From Oscheius dolichura (Eukaryota; Nematoda; Chromadorea; Rhabditida; Rhabditidae), in the NCBI GenBank assembly GCA_932521035.1, contig OW051492.1:9858001-9922000 (forward strand): a DNA stretch of 64,000 nt, read 5' to 3'. The notes beneath the pieces were generated by a model. That model ran no database searches. It saw only the letters and a list, made by a program, of their open reading frames with translations, and had not been told where the DNA came from. The position numbers were made by a program, and so were the translations under genes. Shown here in pieces: positions 1 to 12,048 of this stretch (within the stretch, counting starts at the first letter, position 1; every line of letters starts with the position of its first letter).

Positions 1-435
1 AGCAGAGAGAAAAAGAGGGAAGTTTAAGAATTTTTACGAATTGGGAGGAGACTTAGACTCTCTCTCGCTCCCGTTGAAATGTTTAGTGGTGGCGGATTGA
101 CGCAAGGTTGCATTGCTCTCTCTCACTCGGCCAGAGGTCCCTCCGGGCGTCAGGTGTCTCTCTTTAACCCATTACAAACTGGCCCTCTTTACATCCAGAT
201 GGATTCATCTAACTAGCGGCTTGTATTTTGATTGAAATGATTATGATGAAGTGGCTAACAGTAGAACCCGTTCAGCTGTCTCCATAAGTCATAATTCTCA
301 AAGAGGAGCTAAAAAGCTGCTGAAGTCGAATAGAACAGATGAAATAATTACTAAATATTTATTATGCAACAAAAAACTATCAAACATTAAAAAATAGGGG
401 AATATTAAACGTACTTATATAAAATCGTTATAAAA
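1..435. other. Intergenic, no gene seen
   Basis: No convincing coding exon, RNA gene or repeat unit is visible. The first 180 bases are pyrimidine-rich with CTCTCT runs. The AT-rich stretch 330-435 is the probable 3' UTR and downstream region of the REEP gene, which ends at 436. Confidence 0.5.
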
Positions 436-1137
436 TTAATCCAAGTGCTGGTTGACTTCGTTGACGGCACGTCTAGCAGCTAAAAAAATGAGAATAAATA
501 AAATTAAAAGTAAAAGCTAACCGTCGTGAGCCTTGTTAGCAAATTGTTGAACGTGCTGTTCAGCAGTCTTGTTGTGCTTTCTCATGATCGGTTGGACGAA
601 ACGGTTGTAGAGGACGGTAGCTCCAAGGGTGGAAGGCAGGTAGAGCCAGAGAAGGAAGAAAGCCTTGAAGAGCCAGTAGACCGGGAACACATTGACAATC
701 GTGTTCGAGAAGAACTCGACTACCGAAAGGATAGCAAAGACGACCCTGAAAATAGTGATGAAATAAATATATAACGAACAAATGAATGCATTTTGTAGAC
801 TAAAAAAGACATACCAGTAGGTGAGCCATTGAGTATCATCTTCCTTGTGGTGTGATTCGATAGCAATGACGCTGCAGTATGCAGGGTAGATAAATCCCAT
901 GGTGTTGCATACGAGAGCAGCAAAGTGTCCGAAAACTAGGTAAAGAGCTTGCAATCCAACGGCACCTGGAAATAAGACAATAAGTATAAAGAAAATTAAA
1001 ATACCAAGAACGAGATGTAGACGTCTCAAGCCAGTCTTCTGCTCAACGGTAGCAAGTACGTTGGTGATGGGTGAGGGCTCATGGAGCCGCTTGTCGACAT
1101 CATCGAGAACCTTCTGAAGCTGTGGAGGCACCGACAT
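436..1137 (-). CDS. REEP5: REEP5/Yop1-type ER membrane-shaping protein (TB2/DP1/HVA22 family)
   Basis: Family role: hairpin membrane protein that bends tubular ER. Four exons on the minus strand: 1137-1005, 965-815, 745-522 and 479-436, giving 183 residues. Introns are 39, 69 and 42 bases. The first two are multiples of three without a stop, so an unspliced reading also stays open and would mislead a gene finder. Splicing restores family motifs: ALYLVFG near residue 51, the signature KEDDTQWLTYW near 85-95, then FAILSVVEFFS and a second hydrophobic hairpin. The last intron brings in the true tail (AHDAARRAVNEV) and a stop at 436-438. The ATG at 1137 sits two bases after a TTTGCAG acceptor, which suggests a trans-splice or 5' UTR intron site. 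Length fits the family. Family call is secure; the exact paralogue is not. Confidence 0.93.
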
Positions 1138-2756
1138 TTCTGCAAAGGAGTAATTTTAAAAAGAATGAAGTAAGAGAGCATCAAGAGAATAATAAACGAT
1201 GTATAAAATACGTTACACATTTTAGGACTAACAAAAACTTCGAAAGGTATCGCCATGAAATTTGGCGGAGTACTTTGCCCCAGCGTGAACGATAAAAAGA
1301 GGCCAACCCCAAAGTACGAATTGGCGTCAGCGATCAATCGGATGGCTTGCGGAGACAGAACAGTGCTGTGGGGAAAAAAGCGTCCCTTTTATAATCAAAC
1401 AATGTGTTCAACAGCAGATTCAACGTTAGCGAGCAATCATTTTATGACATGCTACACTGTCAACAGGGTCTTGATAAAAATTGAACCTTTCAAAATAAAC
1501 AGATAAGAAGAACGACCCCGAAATCGCGGAAACCACAAGATGTCATCATTTTTCTAGATATTTATCCACGCCTTCTTTTCTATCCTTTCGGTAAACAAAA
1601 TCTATCCTCTCTGGTGACTATCGAATAGAAAAATGTCAAAAACGAAGTGAAAAGAATGGGCGAAAAATGATGTGATGCAAAGCAGATGGAGAAAATGTAG
1701 GCGACCTCGCCAGGGAATGAACGCCGCAGAGAGCAAAGGGCGCGCTTTTTACATTTTCAAAAACAGTTGTGTGCCCGAGCGCGTATACAACTGACGGCCG
1801 AGGGCAAAATCAGAGCAAATCAATAAGCCAAAGTGAACACGGGGAGGTTCGAGGGGCTTGTCTGTCTCTCTGGCAATTCAAATGTTACGGCGGCCATGGC
1901 CACCGGGGATGTAAAGCGAAAACTAATATAAACGACCCGCTATGCCATGGGAATTCCGCTTGAAAACGGAACTAACGGCGTGTTACAATGGAGGAACGCT
2001 TATAGAAGAATAAAAACTAGGACAGTTGAATAATAACGCGTGAAATTGTAAATGTGTAAAAATGTGAACAACAAACTAATTTATAAACGAGTCGAGTGCA
2101 TTCAAGAGTGACAGAATGCATAAATCACCCAGCTGAAGTTAATTGTATAGAAAATCTGCAGTATCTGTTTTAGAAAAAATGGAACTTCTTTACGGTTGCT
2201 TGCCATAAGAAGATGATACGACTGATACCGCGACATGTAAACATGGCGAACACAAAAAGACGCTGTTTAGGAATCAATACTGGACGGGAGGCGCAAAAAT
2301 AAGAGTGCTCTCTCTAGAGCACCGGCGAGTAAGCAAGCAGGAAATATTGCAACAGCTCGTTCCGTGTGGCGAAAATAACAAACGGCCTCTCTGCCTCGCA
2401 GTCTTTGCGCGGCCCGATTGATTTTTCGATGATTACACACAATCAACTTTAATCGAGCAAAGAATGAAATGATGTGGGGACGAGCAATTAGATGAATTGC
2501 TTGGCATTTGACATTGACACCGTGGATATATGAAGCGAGCTGGTAACAGCTGCGAGGAGTAAGAAAATACAGCGGACTGGAGCTGTTTACGACAAAGCCG
2601 TTATCACGAAGCATATAACGTGGCCTTGGAAGAAAACGTCGAGATTCTTGTTGTTGCTAGCTAAATGGTTTAAAAATGAAGGATTGCAAAGTAAAAAGAA
2701 AGTTTACTCATTACTGCAATAATAACGTTGAAAAATGAAAGAGATCAAATAAGCGG
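1138..2756. other. Intergenic, no gene seen
   Basis: About 1.6 kb between the REEP gene and snRNP G, both on the minus strand. Open frames here lack motifs and splice structure. It should contain the REEP promoter. The minus-strand stretch just above 1137 looks like a 5' UTR intron or outron. Confidence 0.5.
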
Positions 2757-3078
2757 TCAAATTCGTTCCTTCGGTTCCATAATGACGACAGAATTTCCAC
2801 GAATAACGACCATGCCCAGTTGAATAGCCTCGCTACCTCTTGGGTACTCGATGGCATCCTGAAAAAGTATAATTTGATTTTTATAAAAGTATTAAAAAAA
2901 TTATTTTGCTTGATAAAATAAATGTAGAAAATGAAATTAAAATGCTTACCTCAATAACCATATTCATGAAAGGGTCGAATCCACGGAGAACGCCAGACAC
3001 TCGTCGATTTCCGTTCAGTTTCAAATCCATTTCCTTGTCCAGATATTTCTTCAACTCGGGAGGGTGGGTCTTACTCAT
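2757..3078 (-). CDS. SNRPG: Small nuclear ribonucleoprotein G (Sm G)
   Basis: One of seven Sm proteins that ring the Sm site of spliceosomal and SL RNAs in the nucleus. Two exons, 3078-2950 and 2858-2757, with a 91-base intron, give 76 residues, the usual length. The protein starts [20 protein letters not shown], then the Sm1 motif with [19 protein letters not shown] around residues 22-40, and the Sm2 motif with [12 protein letters not shown] near the C terminus. Very close to other animal Sm G. The ATG is six bases after a TTTTTTTCAG acceptor, as for an SL-spliced message. It is divergent from PNISR with a 384-base shared upstream region. Confidence 0.97.
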
Positions 3079-3462
3079 TTTGTTCTGAAAAAAACATTTG
3101 TATATGTGAGAAAGATGACGGTGATATATTGGAGATCGAATGCACATTATAAAACAGTAGAAGCATTGGATGAAGTAACAGAAAAAACAGCGAAGCAGTA
3201 CAATTTAGGAGGAGACGAAGGAAGCGGAGGAATTTCGAATCCAGCCTACGCAAAGCGACCCTCTTTACAGTAACCCGGAGATTTTCATTTGCGCTTTCTT
3301 TCACGTACGTTCCGTCGATTTTCTCAAGCTTCCTTTGTTCTTCTCATTTCCACGTTGAGCTCTGGCTGTAACTTATCTGTTTCTCTTCTAATTGCTTCTT
3401 CAATACGTACTACTTTTCAGAATATATAGTATCTAGCAATCGGCTGCTGTTCAACGGGTAAA
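3079..3462. promoter_or_regulatory. Shared upstream region of snRNP G (-) and PNISR (+)
   Basis: The 384 bases separate two head-to-head RNA-processing genes and so must hold both promoters or outrons. I see no TATA box. The plus side ends with TACTTTTCAG at about 3411-3420, a likely trans-splice acceptor 43 bases before the PNISR ATG. Confidence 0.5.
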
Positions 3463-5776
3463 ATGGACCCCTTCAGTGAGTACCAGGCAATGCCCCATGA
3501 TCAAGGTTTGTTTATTCGTTTAGTCTTTCTAAACATGAACTTTAGTAAATTGGGCAGCGCTGGCTCAACAATGGATGGCTATGAAAGAGCCACAATTTGG
3601 AAACAATTCAAATTGGGATGCTGCTTCAAGAGGTAAACCAATATTTCCTTCTGCAACGAATATAAGATTTGTAAGTTTTGTTGTAATTTTATTTCACATG
3701 CAAATATTTTAGGATGCTAATGGTAGACCGCCACCACCACCTCCACCTTCAAATGATTATGGAAGACCGCCTCCACCTCCAAATAATTATCCACCAAGAC
3801 CTGGACCACCGAACGGCGACTGGAGTGCTTCTCGTAATGAAGACTGGAGAGTGCCACCGCATGGCTGGAATCAAGGGCCTCCTATGCCTATGACTATGCC
3901 TCCAAGAATGCCTCCAGGTCCACCACCAAGATCATTTTTTCCTCCACCACCAAGGCCGATGAACGGAGCTCCACCTCCACCAGTATGTTTTCATTAGTAC
4001 ATTTTTTTTAAAATTACTTTTTACAGTTGATGGGGTTTCACCCTCCTCCACCACCTTTTGAAGACGATTGGGGCTTTGGATGGACGCCTCCGCCACCACG
4101 ATTACCACTGAAAACGGGACCTCCACCTCCATTATTTCCTTCAGCAACGAATGCAGTTGCACCGCCGATGCCAGTTCCATTATTCCCTCCACCGCAGATG
4201 TATAACAATAATTATACTCCAGTGGAACAAAATGTTCCATCACCTGAGGTTCCATTTTTTTCCGGAGTAGATTCACATCTAGGTATAATTTTTTTTCTTT
4301 ATGCTTTTATAACTATAATTTAGATGATAATGCGAGAAATAAATTACCAGCATGGATAAGAGAAGGCTTAGAAAAAGCGGAAATGGAGAAGAAAAAACAA
4401 GCGGAAAAAGAAGAAAGAATCAGACTAGCCGAAGAAGAAAAGAAGAAACGACGTGAACTGGCCGGCAAAAGCAAATTTGTATGCTTCTTTAAAAAAATAT
4501 TGTAAGTCCTTATTTAGGACAGTGATAGCAGTGACGAAGAAGGCGAGAAGAGGGATAAATACAATTCCGTAAAGCATGGCAAAGTTGAAGTAACCTATTA
4601 TTTTTTTTAATTCATAAGTTGCTTTAGCCACAGGAAGAGCCAGAGCCAACAATTACTGCAGACGATCTACGAGAGCAGGCTGTATGTTTCGCCTTCCCGT
4701 TTATAGATCTAATTTGATTTTTTACAGATGCTTTATATTCGCCAGTTCATGACTAAAGTCCTTACCGATGGAACAGATCAACTTCTTCGTGCCACATGCT
4801 CCGAAGCCATGCGAGAAGCAGAAAAAGCAGAAGGTGCCACATTTCAGACTTTTTTAACTTCTCTATTTGTTAATTGTTTTATGTTTTATAAACTATTAAT
4901 TATAGCAGAGCCTAAACTTCTCGCGAAGAGTTCCGCCTTGGCGGCTTTGTCAAGTCTCGGTAGGTTTTTCTAAATTGTTTTCCTCCTTTGTAAACAGTAT
5001 ATATCTATCGAAACATATTATGCTCCTGGTTAGTTTCATGCTGCCTCTCATCTATCGGACGTCCATTATTTCTTTTTACTAAGATATAACAAATATTTAG
5101 GTGATGATGACGATGAAACGGACAGCGACACGGACGAGAAGCCATCCACTACAAATGCTAGCGACAAATCAAGAGATGATTTTATATTCAAAGCCCCAAT
5201 TGGTATTCCCCGAAATTTTAATAAACCGTCCGAAGAGCGAGGTACGGTTTATTTTAATTTATTGGTCTCTCATCCGCAGAAGAGTTTCTTTCCCATTTCA
5301 GAGAAAAACACAATGGCAGTAAGGACGAATTGGTTATTTGATAAATACTTGATAACGCTAATATTTATTTTTCAGGTGCAGCAAAAACAGAACCACAATT
5401 ACCGAAGGCTCAACATAACGATGGTATTTTACAATTTGTTTGTATTATAAATTTCTTTTTTTTAGAAACTGAGAATTCTAAAAGCGTAGAACACAAAGCT
5501 GCAAATAACGGTGAAAAGGATTCGCGGAAAAGGTATTCTGATTTAGGTATTTGTATATTTTTATTTTGTTTCAGTGATTCACGACGTGATGTAGGCAGTA
5601 GAAGTAGAAGTCCCGAAAAGAGGCGAAAACGTAGTAGGAGTCCATCGAAAGAGAGGAAGCACCGTGACAGGAAACGTAGCCGCTCTCGTGAAAGAAAAAG
5701 ATCTCGTAGCCGTGAACGACGTCGGTCGGGTAGTCGAGAACGCAGAAGATCACGGGAAAGAAAACGCCACAGGTAA
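3463..5776 (+). CDS. PNISR: PNISR-like SR-related splicing protein
   Basis: Nuclear SR-related protein family (PNN-interacting). Fourteen exons: 3463-3505, 3546-3670, 3713-3982, 4027-4282, 4324-4478, 4518-4589, 4628-4681, 4728-4833, 4906-4959, 5101-5241, 5280-5318, 5376-5423, 5466-5532 and 5575-5776; 543 residues. Landmarks in family order: WAALAQQWM near residue 16, a long proline-rich region, LPAWIREGLEKAE, a KFDSDSSDEE acidic stretch, PQEE, LAKSSALAALSSLG, and an RS/RE-rich C-terminal tail from exon 14. Most introns are 38-45 bases. Two acceptors are NAGNAG-like (4627/4633 and 4905/4908), so small in-frame isoforms are possible. The stop TAA at 5774 lies within a good donor (CAG|GTAAGG). 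An alternative splice to the acceptor at about 5854 would give a different tail. Confidence 0.9.
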
Positions 5777-6136
5777 GGTAGTGTAGTATTTTTATATGAA
5801 GACGAGATTTCTGAAAGACTCTAGCTATTTTGTATAAGAAACATATTTTGTAGCCCAAAACTTTCGTTTTCTGTTCGAGTCTTCCGGGAAGCGCGTCTTA
5901 ACTGGGATTCTATAATTGTTGATTTTACCACGTCAATATATAGTTACAATAAAGCTTCATTTAAACAAAAGAATTTTTAACTGCACTAAACAAGCACTTG
6001 ACCAGGTGTTCCTTGTCCCCGTTGAAATGTAAATATCTTGCTCGCCGATTGAGCAGAGAGCTGAAAGTAGGAGGCGGCAGATCTTGTGTAATGCGTGAGG
6101 ATCGCAGCACAAACGGCTCCTGCCATTGATCGCTCG
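5777..6136. other. PNISR 3' region and short gap to the thioredoxin gene
   Basis: AATAAA at about 5948 is the likely PNISR poly(A) signal. The next gene on the same strand starts at 6137, so only about 170-190 bases separate the cleavage region from its ATG. This spacing is typical of nematode operons. An acceptor-like GATCGCAG lies at about 6101-6108. Confidence 0.5.
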
Positions 6137-7760
6137 ATGCGTTTACCCATACTGTTACTTTTACTTTGCTTAGCTGCTTTAGCAGCAGCGAAGAGGAAGA
6201 ATCACAACAAGGTAACGGTTGCTGACGATGTCGCCACTCCGCCTGTAAAAGCAACTGGCAAGCAATCTTCAAAGGTTAGCTTGTATTATTTTTCTTGTAC
6301 CCAGATATGCTTATTTATATTTACTCCGCTTCTAGTGCTTCCTGTATTTATCTACGCTAGTCAATTCACTTTTTGTAGCGAAATTCTTTTTTGCTCTATC
6401 AATTCAATACTTCCTGGTCTCCGTAACAATTCTTTTTCTTAGATTAGGCCTCGACGGCATTGTTTGCTAGCAAATATAATGCAGCAAAACGTAGCCAGAG
6501 ATTCAAACAAATGATTCATTAGTTTGATATTGGAAAAAGAATAGTATTTCGACCCGAGTAGTTACTATCCATTCTTTAGGGCTATCTCCTTGTAGAAAAG
6601 CTACAATCGCCTTACCAAACTTGAAAATTTCTTCTAATTTGTAGAAAGTTGAAGTTCATGTTGATCCAACTGAAGAACAATCGATCGACGATGTAGATGA
6701 GGATAAAATTGACGAAATTCTTCGAGATGCGAGTAAAAATCTGGTTATTTTCTTCTGTAAGTACAAGAATAGTTTCCAAGAAAAGAAAAACACTTCCAGA
6801 TGGTGGCAGAGCTCAGTGTCCTTCCTGCTCTGAAGCTTTATCTGAAGTTGAAGAAATTGACGACGATATTGAAGCTACGGGCTATGTTCAGGTGCTTATT
6901 TATTCTTATTTATGAAGGAAAATATAAAATTAGGTAGTAAAAACGGATGACCGTGCTGTAGCCCGTGAATTGGGGGTGAATACCTTCCCAGCCATGGTTT
7001 ACTATCGCCGGAAGAATCCGATAATGTACGATGGGGATTTCAAAGATTCCCAAGCCGTTCTCCGCTGGCTTCGTTCCCATGAAGAAGTCGTCACTTGGGA
7101 ATTGACTGATAATGACTTTGAGAGAAAAACTGACAGCCACAGCCCAGATGAGGGAAACTTGGACTGGTTTGTTATGTTGTAAGTTGAATAACAAAAATAT
7201 AAAAAGAAGGGAAATTTAGCTACGATGCTGACGAAGGAGCTTGCAATGCTTTTGTGCCCATGTGGGAGAATGTAGCACATAAATTAAGAGGCCTCGTACA
7301 TGTGGGCAAAGTAGAAACAAGTGTAAATGATGATGTTACGGAGAGATTTGATATTGACCATGCCGACTGTCCAGCATTCCTGCTGTCAGTTTATTTACTT
7401 GATAAATAGCAAAAAAAAAAAGCGATTTTAGATTCCATCGCGGAAAAGTCTATCGCTACAAAGAGGCTGCCAAAGATGTGAGGAGTCTTGTGAATTTTGC
7501 TCTTTTCAAATTCAAAGAGCAGCGAGGACACAGGTAAATAAAGATAAATAATGAAAAATAGAAAACCACCTTTTAGAGTTCCTGAGCCTCCAACAGCTAT
7601 TGAACATGTCTACGAATTTGTAAAGGAAAAAGTCATAGAGATGACTGAAGACAAGCAAGCGATGTCTGTCTTGGCGGTCGGTGGTCTTATTTTGATCGTC
7701 TCCGTTACGCTAATCTTGAAAGCTTACAGAATTAACAAGGAAAAAAACAAAACAGCTTAG
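6137..7760 (+). CDS. Secretory-pathway membrane protein with thioredoxin domain
   Basis: Seven exons: 6137-6274, 6645-6756, 6800-6891, 6934-7178, 7220-7384, 7432-7533 and 7577-7760; 345 residues. An N-terminal signal peptide (LLLLLCLAALAAA) is followed by a thioredoxin-like domain: VIFFYGG, a CPSC redox motif, and the cis-proline region NTFPAMVYY. The C terminus has one membrane helix (VGGLILIVSVTLIL) and a short lysine-rich tail. This suggests an ER-resident membrane oxidoreductase of the PDI/TMX type with a lumenal catalytic part. A second, degenerate thioredoxin-like region (YDADEGACNAF, then FHRGKVYRY) lacks a CxxC. The donor after exon 5 is GTCAGT. The ATG chosen is the one directly before the signal peptide; an in-frame ATG at 6095 gives a less typical start. 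Same strand as PNISR and closely spaced. Domain call is good; the exact orthologue is not named. Confidence 0.85.
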
Positions 7761-7910
7761 ATTATGTTACCTTTTTCAGCTAGACTTTCCCTTTACGAGG
7801 TTTTGTTTCATTTGCTCAGATTGCATTGTTATTGTGTTCGCGTTTTATCCACTGCCTACAGTTTTCATCTATTGATTTTGCCTAAAGATTGCCCGGAGAG
7901 AGAAACTCAA

Positions 7911-7922
7911 AATAAATTTATT
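7911..7922. terminator. Abutting poly(A) signals of two convergent genes
   Basis: AATAAA at 7911-7916 on the plus strand and AATAAA at 7917-7922 on the minus strand are directly adjacent. They serve the thioredoxin-type gene (ends 7760) and the I-BAR gene (ends 8030). Their cleavage zones must overlap. Confidence 0.75.
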
Positions 7923-8029
7923 AAAAGAAAATATAACAATATAATAACCAAGGCACAATAACTAGAATTGGGAATATACGAGTAGGAATAAAAAGGAACT
8001 TGGAAGACTCACCTGTTTTTCTGTTACAA

Positions 8030-9897
8030 TCACAAATTATAATGTGGAGCAAAAGTGGAATGCTTAGAATAAGGATTCACATTATGATGATTAAGATCTG
8101 TTGTAGATCCTGAGAACGTAGACGAATTTAGAGATTGACGACTTCCTAGAATATAAAAATAACTCGGCTAAAGGAAGAAAGAAACCCATAATGTAGTTAT
8201 TTCTTGCGTCAACAATGGAAGGCGCCGTCGGAGTAGCTGCTTGGATTGTACTATTTCTACGCGCCGGTGGAGGAGGTTTGGGGCTGCCTAAAAACACGTG
8301 TTAAAAAAATACAATTTACTTTGGAACCTCGCATCCTTATAGTGCTATTCATACTGCTATTATTAAATGAAGACGATGTAGTCGATTGATCAGGTTGGCA
8401 TCTTGAGTCAAAAGAATTCATACAGAAATTCTCTAAATCTGAACCGAGATGTTCTAAAATTATTATTTAGTTAGTAATAAAAGAAGCCTAACCAATTTGC
8501 TGTAAAGTTTCATTGATCATCGCTGCCGACGCTTCTGAACTGCAACAGGAGCTGGTACCTGCAGATGGCATAGGAATCTGAAACAAATGGTATGATAATA
8601 ACACGAAACAAAACCAACCGGAGGAGAATAAGGTTCACTATTGATACTATGAGGCCGCATCATCCTTACAGTAGAATATTGCGACATATTGAACAATGAA
8701 TCCGATAATGGGCTGTGCTGTAGCGGTGGACTTATACAGGAGGACTAAACTTGAATATATACAGCAATAATAAATCATACTTTCGAATTACTCCTTGTAA
8801 TTGGTCGACGAGGTGGCTTGGCACTCAAAACATATTCTTTTTCTGAAGTGTTCGTAATATTGAGACTTTGAGGGCGGCCCATGGGAGTCAGATCAATCTC
8901 GCTGCCAGCTGAATAGATCGTAATTAAAACGTAACGTGGGAGAAATCACTAGCTTCAATTAGACTAAATATAGCAACGTACCTATTGACTTTTCACGGTA
9001 ACGAAGCGTTGCATAGTCTAGGCATTGTTTCCATGCTCCGTCGGCTCCTTGCGTAACATCTTGAACTATAGAATCAACAAGGGTATTGCCGTCCACACAC
9101 TGCAAGAATAGAGTAGTGTTAAAATATAAATAAACAAACTTCCATAGTTTGTTCTAATGTCTCTACAGATTGTCGAATATGCGGGCCTTCATCCAGTAAG
9201 GTTATTTCAGCTTTCTAAGAAGAGAATATTCAAAATACGAGAAAAACCTCACCATAACAGGCATTAGCATATTGATAAAGAATGAGAATTGTTGTCTCTG
9301 CTCCGAAAGGATCTGTGAACAAATTTGACGCTGTTCACTAACTTCTTGACATTCTGGGCGACGTTTACGAGATCGAACCTAAAGCTTTTGATCACTCCAT
9401 AAAGAGAAAGGGAAAACCTTTTTGACATGCTTGGCAGCTGTCTTATCCATCTCATGAGTGCGCTGCTTCCAATAATTTGCGCGTTCCGTCAAGCCCCTAG
9501 AGAATTCTTCGGAAAAGGCATCGGCAAGGGTACGAAAACGAGTTTCTAACGCTCTTTGACGCATACATACTCTGGTAACACAGGCAGCAGCATCACGAGT
9601 AGCTCCTGCAATTTATTACTGAAAAATTGAAAACTTCTTTCTTACACTACCTTTGAGATTACTAGCACAATCGGAAACATTCTGCATGGCATCGCAAAAG
9701 GAAGTTAGGCAGTGAACCGTGTTACGAAGTTGTTGTGACAATTTCAGAGCCCTTGTAGCAACCGTCTCCCAGGCTGGATAAGATTGCTATAAAAATATTA
9801 TCAAACTAATCAAATGATAAGATAAAAATACCTTCATATCGTTGATTACACTTTGTGATAAAGCTGCTAGAGCATTGAACTCCATGTCCGGATCCAT
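8030..9897 (-). CDS. I-BAR (IMD) domain protein of the MTSS/IRSp53 type
   Basis: Family role: binds membrane and actin and shapes protrusions. Twelve exons: 9897-9832, 9786-9651, 9605-9418, 9378-9253, 9214-9140, 9099-8982, 8908-8781, 8744-8619, 8577-8493, 8453-8328, 8287-8186 and 8145-8030; 463 residues. The IMD fills about residues 1-230: FNALAALSQSVINDMK, SYPAWE, then ACVTRVCMRQRALETRF (compare ALTRMCMRHRSIE of MTSS1), YWKQRTHEMDKTAAKHVKK, and QQFSFFINMLMPVM. The rest is low complexity with PPRRP and KPPPPARR proline motifs that could bind SH3 domains; I see no SH3 domain and no clear WH2. Introns are mostly 36-45 bases. The ATG follows a TTTTCAG acceptor by seven bases. Convergent with the thioredoxin gene. 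Confidence 0.88.
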
Positions 9898-11731
9898 TAC
9901 GGACCTGAAAATAACGAAAATATAATAGAATTTAAAATAAATTAGAAGAGAAATGAGTTTTAACTGGTTCAAGTCAGAAGTAATATTTGTACAGATGCAC
10001 AAGCGGAAATGTAAACAAACGAGACATTTTGGGGGCGACCCTTGGGCGGAGAAAAACAGATTGTCCAGCTATGTTTGGGACTGTTCACGATTTAGAGCAG
10101 CGTTACCGGAAGAGAAATTCAAAGGTGTTCTGAATAAAGACCAAGTATATAGCAGAACAGAAGCAAATATGAGACATCGACAAGGGGGACGGCCGAAGAT
10201 AAATCATGCGATGGTTACTAATTGTTTACAGGAAGAACAAAGAGAAGGTGCCGACAGCGAGAGGTAAGGAAAAAAGAATAAATCAAGCGCAAGGTAAATG
10301 CGATCTCTTCCCCCTCTAGAGCCTCAGATGGCAGCAAGCCGAATGAAATACGATGTCGTTTCCTGGAAACTTGATAAAAAGGACGAGATTTGAGAGGCAA
10401 ATGGATCCAATGAAGCGAAAGAGATAGAGGACTCGTAACGTAGCTGGGCCAGAAAATTGAAAAGTTCTCCTGAAAATGGGATTAGGCGCTGCTGGGGGTG
10501 CTGCGGGGCGTTCTTCAAGTGGCGATTCGACGCCCGTTGCATTAGCCACACTCAGAGGACAGAGGAACAAAATGGGCGACAAACAGCGTGCAGAAGCCAA
10601 TAAAGGAGAGCTCTCCCAGACCAAATGAATCTACCCCCAGCTAATCTATGACTTAGGTGAGCGAACAAACACAGCCAATGGCTAGCAGCGTCAATTGTTG
10701 TGCTTGAGCGCCGATGAATGACGGCGATATGCAGCAATTTTTGCCCGTGCTGAATACAAAAATGACCATTTGCACCTGACGTCAAGGACGTCATTTCAGT
10801 TTTTTCTCTCTCTACCTGCAATATTCGAGCACACAATATGGTAAAATAGAAAAACAACGCTCAATTGGAAAGTACACCACAAGGTGACAGAAAGATTGGA
10901 GAACCCATTTATCGTCAATCTGTTACACCAGGCTCGTATCAACAGAACAGCTGCTGGCCTATGCTTCGGGTGGAGAACATCTCGGCCTTGTGCAAATTAC
11001 TTTACAGTTGAAGCAAAAAACTATTCGCTATGGTGTCAATCGAACAGACGTAGACTTTGAGAAAAAAACTGCTGTCGGACAACGATTGTTTGCTCTTTGG
11101 TTTATCTTCATGGGTTGACGAATAGCTTGGCACGATTTTGTGGCGTAAACAAGACAAAAAGAACATCAAATTGTCGTAAAAAGGAGTATAACAATGAACA
11201 AAGAGAGAATAAATAATATGAGCTGCTCAAAGTCAATTCAACGAATGTCTAATGGCTATTTTACCTTTCGGCATCAGGCAGTATTCTATTATTACCATGC
11301 AATAACCCCAAAACACTTTGCCGATGATTGTTGTTTCTTGTGCGAAACACAAGCCTTTCAAGAAGTACAAGTCTTCAATTTGCCAGCGGGAAGGAACTGT
11401 TGGCACGAAGGCAAAAATAATTGGCAAGATTTCAACGTTTGAATTGCCGCGTGCGGCGTGTTTCCCTGACGCACAGGCAACACGCTCGACGCGTCCTCTT
11501 TGTCTCGTGTTCTTGGCCTAAACTTTCCCTTCAGTTTCATTCCCCAATCGCTTCCTCCACTTGGAGCTGTGATGCTTTTCTTTTGTCAATTCCTTCACTT
11601 TGGATTTTTCCTCTAAAAAATATTGGCTTTAAATTTATACCGTGCTCTTTACATCTACTCTTCTATTACTAATTGCTGTTTTGCAGGTACTTCGTTTTCG
11701 GGTTTCGCCCCTCCGGAGTGCGTCAAACAAC
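9898..11731. other. Upstream region of I-BAR and eL41 genes, no gene seen
   Basis: About 1.8 kb between divergent genes. Open frames here show no family motif or splice structure. The pyrimidine-rich stretch 11500-11600 and the TTTTGCAG acceptor ending at 11686, in front of GTACTTCGTTTTCGG, look like the start and 5' UTR splicing of the eL41 gene, as expected for a ribosomal protein gene. Confidence 0.5.
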
Positions 11732-11904
11732 ATGCGTGAAAAGGTAAGGTTTTCTACTTTATGCTTTTGATTTTGATAGCTGTAGAGCAAGCAAAATTAG
11801 AAATACGTTGAACTTTTTTTCTATTGAACTAATTTTTCTATTTTCAGTGGAGAAAGAAGAGAATGCGTCGTCTGAAGCGCAAGAGAAGAGCTCAGAAGAA
11901 GTAG
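11732..11904 (+). CDS. RPL41: Ribosomal protein eL41 (very short gene)
   Basis: Large-subunit ribosomal protein, the smallest in eukaryotes. Two exons, 11732-11743 (MREK) and 11848-11904, join in phase 0 to a 22-residue, almost entirely basic peptide that begins MREKWRKKRMRRLKRKR and ends AQKK. The intron is 104 bases with donor GTAAGG and acceptor TTTTCAG. AATAAA follows near 11985. It is convergent with the acetylcholine receptor gene. The match to eL41 is near complete and the length is right. It is too short for ordinary open-frame searches. Confidence 0.95.
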
Positions 11905-12048
11905 CAACCTTCTCAATCCTGACGTTCGTCTACGCTCTCAGACCAATGCCTACGTCGTCATTTGTTAACCAACAAGAAGCTTCCCAAATAAAAGGTTGCA
12001 TTCAAATTATATTTGTTCTTTTTCTTTGCTGGCGGTGGGGGAAAAGGC

